64,000 bases of DNA from Escarpia spicata (GCA_963995525.1 OZ023206.1:22722502-22786501); one strand, 5' to 3'. Shown: positions 22,614-37,985, counted from the first letter of the stretch. Numbers and translations: made by a program. Notes: generated by a model from the letters alone, not told the origin.

Positions 22614-22830
22614 AGTCTTACCAACTGCTTCTGTGGTATCTACCTCTTCACCATGTGTATCGCTGTCGCGTCTCTCCTCGTTCTCTACAGTCTGACTACC
22701 TGTTAATCTATTCCCACTGACCCGTTTTCTTTTCCTCTGCCGAGCACTTTTCCTCCGTCCCTCTGTCTTCTCAATTTCTTGTTCCTATTTAGGTCATAAC
22801 AAGTGTCTCGTCGAAATACTCCTGGAAACC

Positions 22831-22831
<1 letters not shown>

Positions 22832-22869
<38 letters not shown>
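22832..22869. repeat. (TA)n microsatellite
   Basis: About 35 bases of TA next to the LINE remnant. Confidence 0.9.
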
Positions 22870-22872
<3 letters not shown>

Positions 22873-22921
22873 ATCTTGAGATCAAATGTTGTGCATTTTA
22901 AAGTGTTGAATATACTTTCAA

Positions 22922-23065
22922 TAATTCATTCATTCATTCATTCATTCGTTCGTTCGTTCTTTCGTACATTCGGTGGTTGGTTGGTTGGTTCGTTCGTTCG
23001 TTCATTTATGCGTTCGTTCACTCTTTCGTTTGTTCGTTCAGTCATTCAGTCAGTCAGTCAATCAT
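22922..23065. repeat. (ATTC)n/(GTTC)n/(GGTT)n tetranucleotide block
   Basis: Compound tetranucleotide tract. The ORFs over it are repeat artefacts. Confidence 0.85.
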
Positions 23066-23405
23066 TGTGTACTTATGATGTTTCAAGGGCAAGGGCCTGT
23101 TCAAGACTTACTGGCTACACGGCAAGAGTTACTTCAACAAGCCACTTTCGCTGTTTGGAAGGTTAGTCGTTCTACCCCCATTATCGTTCACCACACTGAC
23201 AGTTTTTACGAAGGCCATTTATTCCAATGCAAGCCTAAGCAAACACAAGCATAACACAGTGACGAAAAATGTGCATATGAAACGTCAATGCTAGCGTGTG
23301 AACGGTCCATGTCATATGTTCATATTTGTTTATATTATAAATTTTAATAGTTTTAATAAAGTAGGCCTTACGTGTACTTCTAATAATGTAGCGATTGTAT
23401 ATGAA

Positions 23406-23465
23406 ATTTGAATATATATGTATATATATATACATATATATAAATAGATATATATATATACATAC

Positions 23466-23496
<31 letters not shown>

Positions 23497-23498
23497 AG
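23406..23498. repeat. (TA)n/(CATA)n microsatellite
   Basis: TA runs with a CATA pentamer block near 23460-23480. Confidence 0.9.
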
Positions 23499-23573
23499 GC
23501 TTAAGTTTGGTGGCTTTATGTAGACGTTTTTATGTTTAGGTAAAATATTTGTGTATTTTCATCGGGCAAACAT

Positions 23574-23705
23574 AGGGTGACCTTAATAGTGAGGTGGCCA
23601 TATTAATGTGGCCACATTAGTATTACAGAAATAAAAAAATCGGGGACTATCCTATTGTGACCATAGTTGCGAGGTGGCTGTATTACTGGGGTGACGTAAC
23701 GCGAT
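23574..23705. repeat. Dispersed GTGACC repeat, copy 2
   Basis: Shares phrases TGACCTTAATAGTGAGGTGG, ATATTAATG and GAGGTGGCTGTATTA with 9583-9770. Confidence 0.5.
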
Positions 23706-23859
23706 GTTCAAAGTGATGGAGCTACATCACTGGTTCCGCTATACACACATAGCTACACTATTCAAGCGTCATATATCACTATAGCGGGATCTTACACTGA
23801 CACGGTTATTTGAACATACCCGAAGATACATAACAAACGCGACAGTCACAGTTGAGTTT

Positions 23860-24017
23860 TTCTTACTTACTTATTTACGTATTACTCACTTAGTCCCTTA
23901 ACTGACTTGGTCGTCCTGTTGCGGCATAAGTGACGCTGCAGCTGGGATATTTCGCCATTTTTGTCTGTCAGTGGCAATGACAAGGAGTTCTGGCATGAGG
24001 GGGCCGTCCAATCCTTA

Positions 24018-24048
<31 letters not shown>

Positions 24049-24600
24049 GCTCCCGTAACCCGCCAGGGTCATAGGGGCGCTGCATTGTTGAATGTTTCAC
24101 CAGTCGACGCCAGTCTTCGTGGTTGTGTGCTAATGTCTGAGTTTCTGCAAAGGTCTTCCCAGTCCATTCTGCAATATTGTCTGAGCATATCTTCCTCTGT
24201 TTTCTCTGTCTTCTTTTCCCCGGCATTGTTCCTTGTAGTATTGTTTTTGTGAGCCCGGTTGATCGTGTTACATGACCATACCATCTTTTTTACTGTGGTC
24301 AGCAGGTCATCGTAATGTCCCACATGTTCTGTGATGATTTTTCTAATTTCACCGCTGACCAAACATTTTCTCTGCCGTCCGCGGCAGCGTCTGCCCTCCA
24401 TGGTGTCCTGAAGAATCGTTTTTAGGAGGCTGACGTGTCTTGTTATATGCCCAACGCATGCCAGTTTTTTTCTCTTGACAGTTGCCGGTAGAGGTTCTTG
24501 TCGGTCCTCCAGGGATTTTAACTTACGCAGCACATATTCGTTGGTCTTATGCTCCATGTAGGAGATACGGAGTCGCTTCGTCAAGCACTTGGTCTTGAGG
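23860..24600 (-). mobile_element. Chimeric LINE 3' fragments with (AAGT)n tail
   Basis: From 24584 the minus strand reads a LINE C-terminus (RISYMEHKTNEYV, KRKKL..VGHITRH, RRCRGRQRKC). At about 24360 a second, related C-terminal segment begins (EHVGHYDDLL, VKKM, RRQRKQRK, DNIAEWTGKTF, LAHNHEDWRRLV). It ends at 24044 in a (AAGT)n tail (24018-24048 on plus as ACTT repeats). This family's fragments commonly end in AAGT repeats; compare 57900. Two different LINE ends are joined. Confidence 0.6.
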
Positions 24601-25203
24601 GCTTTACTTTTTTCTATATATCAGCATGAAGTATCCACGCCTCACAGGCTTACAGGAAGATGGATAGTACAAGTGATCTGAACAAACTGTAGTTGGTTGT
24701 GAAGCTTATGTTATTACTTCTGTTGAGGCAATGCTGATATGTTTTTCTGTGGTGCAGAAATACATATCAGGAACGCCTTCTTCTTATATCGAAACAAGAC
24801 AAAAATAATTGTATTATTTGTATTCCCTAAACAGACGACACGCTATCGTCTGCAATTAATACTATTTATATCATGGTTTATGTAGTTGGTAAAGTTCACA
24901 GCGAGATGATGTTTATTGATTGACATCCGTAGACACGTTCAGTTGGTATCATATATTTGGAATTTGCTTGTTTATCCGTGTTACCTTAAAGTCGATGAGA
25001 TATACGCCTGGAAATGCCACAGTTAGGAACAGTGTTTGTAATGGGCAAATATTAGACACTTGAGCAGATGTAGAGGATGAACTTGTGTGTAAAGTGAACA
25101 CACCCGTTTGAAACGTTTGTGGGCGAGAAATTTAGCGATTAAAACAGTCAAGTGTTATTCAGCCTCACTCCGTCCAAAGAAAAAGCTTGGACAATAAATT
25201 AAT
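24601..25203. other. No gene seen
   Basis: Weak continuation of LINE-like sequence to about 24720 is possible, but no motif is readable. The rest is anonymous. Confidence 0.4.
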
Positions 25204-25516
25204 TGACCTATCCATTACGTCACATACGCGACAATCACAATTTTGCGCGTGACCATCAAACTTTGTTTGCCAGCAATGCTGATAACGATTATATACGTGA
25301 ACTTCATTACTATTGCTTCAGGACATCTCATAAATCAAACATTTCCGCACACAGTTGTTACCTTAAAAAACGTTGACTTACGTTTTTGTCATAAAGAAAC
25401 ACTTTTGTGGCCAGAATGTCAACAAAATATACCGACGAACCCACGATGTGTTCGGCATCCATTTCTGGTGGCGTGACGTAGCTTTTGCTAGGCAACAGGT
25501 CACGTGATGGATAGGT
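25204..25516. mobile_element. Candidate 313-bp MITE
   Basis: Ends GACCTATCCATTACGTCAC and GTCACGTGATGGATAGGTC are imperfect inverse complements. AATT lies directly outside both ends, but it also extends the inverted repeat, so it may not be a true target duplication. The interior ORF (25243-25476) has no recognisable feature. Confidence 0.5.
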
Positions 25517-25907
25517 CAATTCGGCAGAACGTCATACGTGTTGTCATGGTTACAGCGACATGGTGCTGGATACGAACGGGGACATGTCCGCACCAACCGT
25601 GACCACGAACTATCCGCAGTTTGAGCACGACATCGGCGTCCAGCTCACGAAACATGGCGGTCCATCTGTCGTGGTCACTAAACCGGCCGATCGCGCAAGC
25701 GGGCTTCCCGAGCCCAGCTGGGCTAAGATCGTCGATCGCCACAGTGGAGCCACAAACACTGTCGTCGACCTGAGTTCTTCGTGCACGGTCAACATAACCC
25801 ACGCCGCAGGCCCTACCGGTGTCGACAAAGCGTTGTCCAGCACTTCACCTGACAACAGCTTGCCTGCTGTCGAAGATGTGTGATTGAATGTGGCATGACG
25901 TAACAGA

Positions 25908-26135
25908 CGCATATCTGCCAACTTTTTTGTTGACATTCTGAAGATTCGACAACGGTTCAGCACGCTTCCCGAGTCGCACTGTCTCGGATCTTCACACCGA
26001 TCGGAAGATGGGGGAGGGGTGTTGTTGGAGAGTTTCAGAGAAGATCCGGGAGATTTTCATGTATTCCGGGAGACCGGGAGGATACCCCCAAAATTCGGAA
26101 GACTCCCGAATTTCACGAGAGTTGGCAGGTATGCA
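25908..26135. mobile_element. Candidate ~228-bp MITE (CATATCTGCCAACTT ends)
   Basis: Left CATATCTGCCAACT and right AGTTGGCAGGTATG are inverse complements with one mismatch. The interior has further inverted GGGAG/CTCCC phrases. The flanking 8-mers CAGACGCA and CAGATGTC resemble a decayed hAT-type duplication but differ at several positions. Confidence 0.5.
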
Positions 26136-28999
26136 GATGTCACGTGACAGTCTAGCTAAACTTGCTCTATCCGCGCCGGGCGGGAGTGTAGCTATTATAT
26201 TGGGTAGTTGGAGTAAATACTCGTTAAATTGGAAGAATAAACGAAATCGACTTTTCCTGAGATCACAACTATAACATTAACTTAGGGATTATCTCAGAAC
26301 GACGATGTCCAAAATCAGATTAAATTACTCTCATCCGGTCTCAGCTCCTCACCTCCACCCTCACCCCCACCCTTGAGAAAAAGTTTGAAAACATTGATAT
26401 GATGATATCAATACATTAGCAATATCAGTCCATATGGTAAAATATCGATATCCGACACCAGACGAAACTGCCTCTGACCTCCTTCCCCAAATGAAAGTAA
26501 TTTCGTCAAGGTTCATTCTTGATGTCGTTTTCCTTGTACAGTTGTTAATCTCCACTTCCTACCCTGTATGTCCACGGTAAGGCCGGCCTCAATACGGTCC
26601 TCGCTTCCTGTTGTCTCCTCTCCACTCTTCATGCACTGCTGTCTCCACCAGCCTTTTCCGCTCACCGCTACCGTCCGTTCTTTCCCTTTCATCACTGTTT
26701 CCGTATACAGATGGTCTCCATAGTTATACATCGCACACATGTGTTGTTTTCTCAGTTAACCGTTTTAGCGCATTCACATTCAATAACGCAGTGGTTTCTC
26801 TGTCAGTGTGATTTGTGATTTGTGCTCAATTGTTATCGATCGTTTTCTTTCTTCTCTAGTGAACTGTCTGATGTAGCTGTGATCTCAAGGAAATTAAGTT
26901 TCATTATTCTAAGACCCTGTAAATATGTTGTAAATGAAATGCGTGTTACTATGTTTTGTGTGTGAATCTCCAGTAATATAGTTAAGACACGGTGAAACAT
27001 CTGGTCAAGAGGTGCGATTAACAAGCAGCGTTTGTTTGGTGTAAATTATGATTTTCGAATAACTTCTATCTAGTTACCCAAATGTATACAAGCGTTAACG
27101 GCTGACAATGCCTGCTGATGTGTGGAAATTCACTACTGGGATAGGACTTATTTAGTACTTATGTGTGTATATTCAAGGGGAAATGAAACGATTGAACAAC
27201 CACAGCCCAAACATAAGAACATACCATTTACAGTACATGTCACCATGATTTGACAAGTACAGCGTCACGGTATATTTTAAATAATTTTTCAAACGTAGCT
27301 ACTATCGGCACAGGGCGCCGCCATCATGCTCCAGGAGCGTGTGGTTGTACATCCGGTTTGATTGGCGAGATGTCTCCCAAAGCTGTATACAGCAATTCGA
27401 TAGGCGACGCAGCATAGCTCTCAGAAAAACCGACTAAACGCATACAAACACATAAAAACAGAAAAATTTAATGCACTGCGTGGCTACTAGATATACTATA
27501 AGTGTTAGTAAGCAACTTTTCACATACTTCCACAAAAGGATTCCAACAGACAAAAACAAGTTATAGATGATGAATTTGACGTGTTCGCCGGCGGCAAGAT
27601 TGGCAAATGTCTGCGGTGGTCACTTTCAAACGCCGATTGCAAGCCTAAATACGAAAGTGACGAGCATAAAAAGACATTGAACGTCGAAACATAATTATTG
27701 GTTAAAGTCACAGGTCCACCTTCAGTCGATTTGTTTACATATAACTATGCACCGATGAAGTAAAATTAAACGAAATCGACCTGGAAGCTCGACATTATTG
27801 CCTTATTTGGAGGGTGAAGCGGCGCGTAGGAAATGACAAGCCGAAACCAGCTTGTTGTTGCCAAGGTGACTCGGCACTCACGAGTTCCGTCAGGTATCAT
27901 TACGACCACTATATAGTCCCACAGTTCTAGATCAAAGTCTGCATATATACAAATATGACGTATGCAAAATTGAAATGTAATAAGAAATGTGAATGTGATA
28001 AAGTACAAATACGTGTGAATACTATGATATAATTGGGAATAATGAGTGCTTGTAATCCGCCGATTTAGTTTACGGCAATTCGTGCCGGCGTGTTGCTACG
28101 TCTGAATACCGCAACGTCTACATCTACGAGTCTATGTTATCGACTTAGTTGCTGGTGGGGGAATAACCTTCAAAATAATTACAAAAATAAATGTCAGCTA
28201 CCGTAGCCAGTATAACGTTTTGCGAAATAGTGTCGTCATCTATTAATCAACATTAGTCACAGTCCGGACCAAGCCCTGTCAATCATGTATTGTAGGCATT
28301 GCCATTGCATTGGAATGTATTAATTTAAAAGAAATAGTTGAAGACAAATATTATTGAAGTTGGACTGCTCAAATACTATAAAATGTAACCGCATTTAAAT
28401 AAGTGACTTTAAAAGTATTTAAATACTTAAAATACTTGTTATACAGTCAATAGCATACAACAAAACACTATAGTCATATCTGATATAATTTGTTATTGGC
28501 ATAGTAAGTAGGTGCACATCAGTCAACTAAAGTTAATCACCATGTAGGCCTAATACTAATTTATGTGTCTCAAATATTGGCTTGTAACAATGGACCTTGA
28601 ATTGATGCTCCAGTTTTGAGGCGACAATTTAGCAAGCATGCTATCATACCAACTTTTTTCCTTATATAGATTGCATGACTGCAAACACCAATGTATGCTT
28701 TTAATAACAAGGACATTGTAGATAATTTATTTACTTTTGAATGTAAGCCTAACAAGGAAAAAAGGAAATAACGTCACAGGAAAAAGCCACAAAGATTAAT
28801 AAATATATATTTTGTATTTATAAAGTTCAAATGTTAAACACATTTGAGTGTACATGTATTTTAATCATGAAAATTAAAGATAACACACATATATCCACTA
28901 AAAAAAACGTTGAAAAAGTAACTTGTAAAGCGCACTTGTGCTCCAATTTTAATAAATATTTGCAAGATTGTGTTATTTTGTTCATAATATATAATGGAA
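26136..28999. other. No gene seen
   Basis: Mixed-composition DNA with only short frames on both strands and no recognisable domain, RNA or repeat. It could include the unseen 5' part of the Kolobok-like gene. Confidence 0.4.
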
Positions 29000-29049
29000 G
29001 TATCCAAACAACCATAGGGCCTAATACCGAGCGCAAGCTTCGAAGGATC

Positions 29050-31890
<2,841 letters not shown>

Positions 31891-33880
31891 TTGTATCCGT
31901 ATCAATTCGGTTTAGTGCCACCAAATTGATACAACATCCAATTTCAAATGACAATGGATTTCTATGCTTAAATAACATTGTTTGAACATCACTGGCAGAA
32001 ATAGAGAAACGTTTTAGGCAAAGTGCATTCTCACTACTGAATAGGAACTCCTAAATTAAGGAACATCCACTTGAAAGCTTGTATCCTACTTGTGGTATGC
32101 AGTGTGTTTTATTAGACACTATTCGATGTAGGGAACTTTGGGTATATGTAATTTACTGGAATAGTTTAACCAAGTCCAAACATGTTACTTATAGTGAGTT
32201 TATTTCAACAGACCACCATTTCTCAAACATCACACTGAACTGTACATGTATTTGTTCATACGACTCACTGTACACTTTTAATGTGGCTTCTAGGACGTGT
32301 GTCACAAAATGATAAGGGCCATTACCATTAAAACTGGACTGTTGCCATCAAGTTTAGTAAAAGTAAACTGCCATCTTACAACAAAATATATATATTTTTT
32401 TTAATCTGTTTGTTTTAGCCAGTATTATTAAAGTGTACTACAAACTAATGAAGCTGCAAAGGATTCAACTATACGTTTTTTTTATATTCATACTTCATTG
32501 TTAGTATTACATTTGACATTATCACAACACAACATCTCAAAAAGTACTTAATAATAATAAGAACACTTATATAGTGCCATAAATCTAGATAAATCCATTT
32601 GGAGGCACTTGATAGATTTTGAAACTAGTACTACAAGTTTTGAATCTGTATCTTGAATAATAATACTTGTTTTCTTGACACATGGCCCTAGTGTTGAAAG
32701 TTGAAACCCACAATTATGTAAAACTGGAACTGTAATGGAATATTTTGTATGTAATAATTTTTGTATTACAATATTTGATCATAATGATGACCCATATCAT
32801 AAATAAACGTGTTACTTATTGATGTACTATATGTGCACAGGACTGACACAGACCCAAATTGTAATACAGTTATATTAAAATGTGTCACAGTGTGAAGTGA
32901 ATCAACTGAAAGAAACATTGAAAACTGGTGTGTGAATTTGACTAATGCATTGGCACAGTCTGCCATGTAGTCTTATTTATTTGTGAATTGTTTCTCCATA
33001 TGAATAAACTGTTGATATATTTCATGTTGGCTTCAGTATTACAAATCGAATTATGAATAGGGACATGCAAGACACTACAGATCACATTGTTGTTGCCAAA
33101 AATGGGATAAGAAGGCACCGAGTAATTCATTCTACCTTTTGGTCAATCTAATCTTACTTATCCAGGGTTTTTATTTTCACTGTACACTCACCTGTATAGT
33201 GCAATGTCCATATCTGAAATTTTCATAAACCCCATTCACTTCTGGATACAGTGCAGGCTGGTATAACATGTCTGTTGCCTTTTGTTGTACTGGCAAACCT
33301 GTATGTTTTATCAATATCACATCATGAATTCAGTGAATTGGTTCATTTGTTTGTGAAGGGCTGTAATAATTATTATTGTAAGACTACATTTCATGATGTG
33401 GTCTTGGTAACACACACACATAATATATATATATATAATTTATTATATTAAAAACTCCACTTAAATATTTTTGTATCAATAATACATTGCACAATGTCCT
33501 AATTATGCATCTATTAGTGCATGGTAGTGTGCAATTTGTCTAAATTTTTATATAAATTAAGCAAGTTGCTTGAACACTTTTACATAGGGAATTAAACAAC
33601 TGTATAAAAAGGATGCACACGTCCTGTCAAGAATAAAAGTAAGTTTATTAAGAAAATGATCAAATTTTTTTAAATTAAAATCATAGACATAGTATTTTAT
33701 GAAGATTGAGTGAACCTGAACATTTGAGGTGGGAACAAGTATAATTACTCTATTTAAGTTTGAAATAGTTATTGCTAGAATAATTATTCGATACCTGTTG
33801 AACTACGTAGTACTTACCTACTAGCTATTGGTCGAATCAACGAGTCTGCACGCAAATCATACAATGACAACAGACCGACT
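31891..33880. other. No gene seen
   Basis: AT-rich, several poly(T)/poly(A) runs, only short random frames. Confidence 0.45.
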
Positions 33881-33904
33881 TCCAAGTTCGAACACCGCTC
33901 TGTT

Positions 33905-34320
33905 GGTGCAAACCGTTTCGAAGTCGTCATTCATAGTCAGTAATGACACTAAATCTAATGCAGGCATCTGCAAGGTCTGTCATACGGTGCTGTACGGCAG
34001 CTATCTCCCTACAGCACAGCAACTTGATGTGCGTCGACATTGGGACGCAGTGTCCACACAAACACCATGCGACATTATTAAGTCGTGTAACGTCTTCGTC
34101 GTCGATAGACCAACTGTCACTCTCCGACTTCCACAACAGAACCTGATCCGGGGCCGGACATTATCGGACCGTAGATCGCACACTGTCACTCACTGGGTGA
34201 AACCCGTATGGCACAGGCCCTTTGTGTGTGTAAACGGTATCAACCGTAACTTCCGGGTGAAAAGTCGAACTAGAGTCTTCATCTGTCGTATCGATTTTCT
34301 CCCCAAGTGATACGGAAGTT
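33905..34320 (-). pseudogene. P2X7-type intracellular (ballast) domain relic
   Basis: Minus strand. VPYGFHPVSDS (about 34215) in one frame is followed after a frame change by NVAWCLCGHCVPM, the spaced CC of LLCCREI, and a DACI segment (34090-33950). The W-C-x-C-G-x-C-x-P-M ... CC-x-E ... CI pattern is the signature of the cysteine-rich zinc-binding intracellular domain first known from vertebrate P2X7 receptors, which is widespread as stand-alone or fused domains in invertebrate genomes. No channel (transmembrane or ATP-binding) sequence is nearby. At least two frame breaks suggest a decayed copy. It could instead be an exon of a longer gene on the minus strand. Confidence 0.6.
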
Positions 34321-34945
34321 TTAAAAATCACTTTTAATAACTCGTCTCTACCAAAATCCTTCGACGTATTTGTTAACAACAAAATAAAAATAGTCCCTGT
34401 ATGCGCGCGCATCTAATATTCTGAACTTAGCTTTGAAAGCACGGCCCCCTTCTGGCAGCTAAAATCTTCGTTCGGGAAGTGCGACTTTAACAACGATTTC
34501 ATTGGTTATAAATCGTTGCCATTTAATTTAACCTTTTTATTTCGAACGCGTATACAAGTTATTTGTTGACCTATAGAACGCCTGTCGTGTATAATAGGGC
34601 ACCATATCTTTGTTTTCGCACAGAAATGTTTACTAATGAAGTAAACCGAAAAAACCCGAAATTTAACATTGATTAGATAGGAGTGAATCAAACCACTCGC
34701 TTGGAACAAAGATGGCGATACGCAGTGCTCTATAGCGATGATTTAGGCATCGAACAAAATCTTATAAATCAGTATGTTTCTGTTAACATTAATGTATACT
34801 TATATAGTATATATTTAAATATGTAGCATGAAACAGCTGCATTTCATTTCCCCTTTAATAGTGTCCATAGACGTGCCCCCCCCCCCCCCCCCGAGGTAGC
34901 GTGAGGAGAGTCTGAAGTGTTGGTAATGCAAGCGAGCCTCGTAGG

Positions 34946-34990
34946 GGGTACAATTGGAGGTTTCTGGTGAGTCTCAACCCAGCAATATTC
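34946..34990 (+). repeat. Dispersed CAATTGGAGGTTT repeat, copy 1
   Basis: GTACAATTGGAGGTTTCTGG, then TGAGTCTCAA and CAATATTC. It matches 41158 (direct) and 63103-63130 (inverted). Confidence 0.55.
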
Positions 34991-36589
34991 ACCACGTGCT
35001 GGCGCCATCGCTAATGACTTACTTCACAATTTAATTCAACAGGTACGGTGATATGCTATACGGTTAGGAATTAAATATTCGTACTAACTGATATTGTTTG
35101 TATAATATGCGATTGCTTGAATTGTATAAACTGACTGTTGCTGTTTTGAAGACGAATTAATAACATCAGCGATTGCTAGAACAATGGATGGCTTTATGTT
35201 GGTTTTCGTTGTGCAAAGAGCGAGATCACAAAATGATGACCTCATCATGTCGCCAAGTAAAACAGTGTAGTGCTACGTATTGGTTTCAGCCACCCCTCAA
35301 CAGGTGGTGTGCTATTTGGAGTGTTCGAAAAACGCTTAAAAAATCAGTCAAAAGCCACTGGGTTCAACTGACGTCACGTGGTTGCTTAGCTATTACCAAT
35401 CACGCAGCCTGGTTATGATATCTTCAATAGTTTGTTCCATTTGATAGGTGACGTCACTGTTGCCTGTGACGTCACTCGCGATTTGCCGTATCGACTAAAC
35501 TGCCAACCACCAATATGCACGCTTAAGGACTTTGAGAACTTGATGGATTTTCCTCATGCGGTCTCTAGCTTAATGAAACTGATGTGGTACATTACAAAAT
35601 CGTCAGACCGACACGGGTTTTTGTCGTATTGATTGCCGTAGTGTCTCTACAAATAAAAGTGCTTACATACACGCAAATTTACAATGTTTCTCTTTGTATG
35701 CGTTCGGTTTATAATACACTGCGATTGTTGTTTTCACATAGACGTTCACCGCTCCCCATGATAGATTATCCAGTACATGAGTCAATGTCCAAAAAGGGTA
35801 CAATTGGTAAACATCATGTCTTTTGTCTCTCCCACCGTGAATTATAAAGTCAGGCTTACGAAACGTTCAACAAAGATTGGTCTCAGTAATAGCTTTCAGG
35901 ACATGTGTAGTTTGTCCGCATGTTTATTTGTAAAATGTCAAAAAGTGGACGCAAGGAGCAAAAAATGCCCGCATGTCCAATTAACCTTTCCAAATTTGGA
36001 AGCGCTACCTTACAAAATCAGTTCTATATTTTCTATTTTTGATTGCACTGTGCAAATAGGGTATATTTTTGGAGTGTACAGAAAACGAAATCATGTTTAC
36101 AAAATTAGAAATAAAAGTATTACAATGTGTTTTCTATAAGGACCACTTTTTGCTTGTCCAACGTCATCGGTTTAGATTGGTCCACTACATTAATTTATCA
36201 TTGTTATTGCTGGGTATTTCGACATGTATTCTTTTCTTACAGAGTTAACGAAGGAATAGAGAAAAAAATATCGGACTAAATCTAAATTTGAGGAAAATAT
36301 ACCACATTAAAGTAAACAATTAAGGTGGCGTTTTAAGTGAGTGCCCAGCGTCATCGACGGAAAAGGCTACCTACAAAAACCTAGAAAACGCAGACAATTT
36401 TAACTTTGTCATGCCTACCTACCTACCTGCTAGCTACCACCCTGCTAAAATGCAATCGGTGGCGCTTCCAATATTCACGATATTTCTTGGTCAAAGGACG
36501 ACAAACCGAAATGGTGGCGTGTCCAGCTTCATCATAACGAAAACCGAAAATATCAAATATAGCGCTTTGGGCTTTGTTTGTTATTTATG

Positions 36590-36670
36590 GAACACATACA
36601 CACGAACGCACAAACGCACAAACGCCACGTACGCACAAACGCCTGCACACACGAACGCACGCAAACACGA
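36590..36670. repeat. CACAAACG-rich degenerate microsatellite
   Basis: Imperfect 8-12 base CACAAACGC/CACGAACGC units directly left of the transposon. Confidence 0.7.
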
Positions 36671-36754
36671 ATTGCTTGTTTTTATGTGACGTCACGCACT
36701 TGGCATTGCAATGCACTATGGGTAAATCCGCCATCTTGCTACCCAACAACGAAG

Positions 36755-36968
36755 ATGCCGATATGCGGAGTGGTTGGTTGTGCGAATCGTCCGGACGTTA
36801 CAAAGAATGTCAGGTTTCATAAAACGCCGAAAGTACTTTTCAATCAAGGAATAGAGACGAGGAAACTTAGTGAAGAAAGACGACGTCTCTGGAAAGCTGC
36901 CGTAAACGACATCACTACAGAGGAACGTTGGGACCGAACGTTGGTGTGTTCGAAACATGTTGTTGACG
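36755..36968 (+). CDS. THAP-type zinc finger, transposase exon 1
   Basis: ATG at 36755 opens MPICGVVGCANRPDVTK, the C2CH THAP signature (C-x3-4-C ... C-x2-H near CSKHVV). It continues through RFHKTPK, LWKAAVN and RTLVCSKH. THAP domains recognise transposon ends. The exon ends at 36968 with a GTTAGT donor. Exon 2 opens at 37364 after TTTCAG and joins in frame (VDG|EKSYLH). This exon is intact. The upstream 84 bases to the transposon end are a short 5' leader. Confidence 0.8.
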
Positions 36969-37363
36969 GTTAGTATTTTAACTGATTGATAATATCATTA
37001 CATTCAAAGCGACACAGTTAAATTTGACCTGGTTTTGTCCACGGTTACATGGCTATGCTATGATATACCAACGCTGGGCCTATGGCCATGCCGCTATGCT
37101 AGCCTACTCGGTCTTAGTCTTAGACTTAGTTAGCCTTAATGAAGTTAGTCTTAGACTGCCTTACTTACCAAGAGTTATATGTGTTTGTTCGTTTTTCAAC
37201 ATTACCGCCTTAGTATTATAATGTAGTATATAGATATGTTAACTATGGCCTGTGAATAATGGTTGAAGAGTGTTTCCATATTGTGTTTGGTTGATATGTA
37301 ACTTGGATGTAGCATTAATAAAAAACAAATTTGTTTGCTAATTCATAGTTTATTCTGTTTCAG

Positions 37364-37985
37364 GTGAGAAATCATATTTGCACCTAAACACCAACCCATC
37401 ATGGCTACCGACATTGGAACTGGGATATAACTCGTCCAATCCTTCGTGTTCGTCAGCGAGTCATGACCGAGTTGTCGAAAGAAAGCGGAAGCGAGAGGAA
37501 GCGAGTGCTGTGTCAGCGTTGTTAACATTGAATGTGGTTCGAGAGAATGCTGCTGAACCAAGCGATGGTGAAAGTCTGTGTAATGACTCGGTTGTTGATT
37601 CGGTGGAAGCGGGCAGTGACATTGCTGATGTAGGTGACGTGCAGGGACATACACGTGATCAAGACATTCAGACAAGTTTGACTTGTCAGGGTATATCTGA
37701 ACTTGAATCCGATAGCAGGGCACGGGTTTCAGAAGCAAATCGTAAGCAGGTCTTTTCCGTTTATGATAGAGAGATGTATGTTGATGCACCTGAAAAGGTG
37801 TCTTTCTACACAGGGTTGCCACTAATTGATGTACTGGATGTGATTTATAATCTGACTGATGAGTATCTGATAGATAATGGAAAACTGTCAAAGTATCAGC
37901 AAATGTTTTGTTAAACTTAGGATGAACTACTTGTTCCGTGACATTGTTTACCAGCTAAATGTTTCGGTTGCTACTGTCCAGAGAT
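37364..37985 (+). pseudogene. Transposase exon 2: linker and helix-turn-helix, truncated
   Basis: Acidic Ser/Asp/Glu linker (about 37380-37760), then VSFYTGLPLIDVLDVIYNL, KLSKYQQM and, after a one-base frame change near 37914, MNYLFRDIVYQLNVSVATVQ. This is the helix-turn-helix that precedes DDE domains of the IS5/Harbinger-like and ISL2EU transposases. The protein ends at a TAG at 37983-37985, where the sequence switches to antisense YqaJ. None of the three DDE carboxylates is present, so this copy cannot encode an active transposase. Confidence 0.75.

Larger units (their letters stand above)
19980..22720 (-). mobile_element. Decayed CR1-like LINE, antisense, 3'-truncated
   Basis: Relative of the 10.9-15.45 kb element. 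Minus-strand order: ORF1 low-complexity region (22613-22269), ORF1 esterase (22276-21890), endonuclease (21585-20914), reverse transcriptase fingers and palm (20727-20113). About 370 bp between the endonuclease and RT regions is missing near 20745. Sequence similarity stops at about 19980, just after the YADD-equivalent region, so it lacks the 3' end. Confidence 0.8.
34321..36670. other. No gene seen
   Basis: Contains a poly(C) tract (34877-34893) and a dispersed repeat at 34946. Open frames at 35173-36139 have no features above chance. Confidence 0.4.

Noticed and set aside
25560..25883. 107-codon ORF on plus, with overlapping open frames on minus
   Set aside because: No domain, splice context or homology I recognise; open on both strands because it is GC-richer. 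Left as a question, not called as a gene.
35173..36139. Chain of short plus-strand ORFs
   Set aside because: Composition is random-like, no splice-consistent protein could be read.
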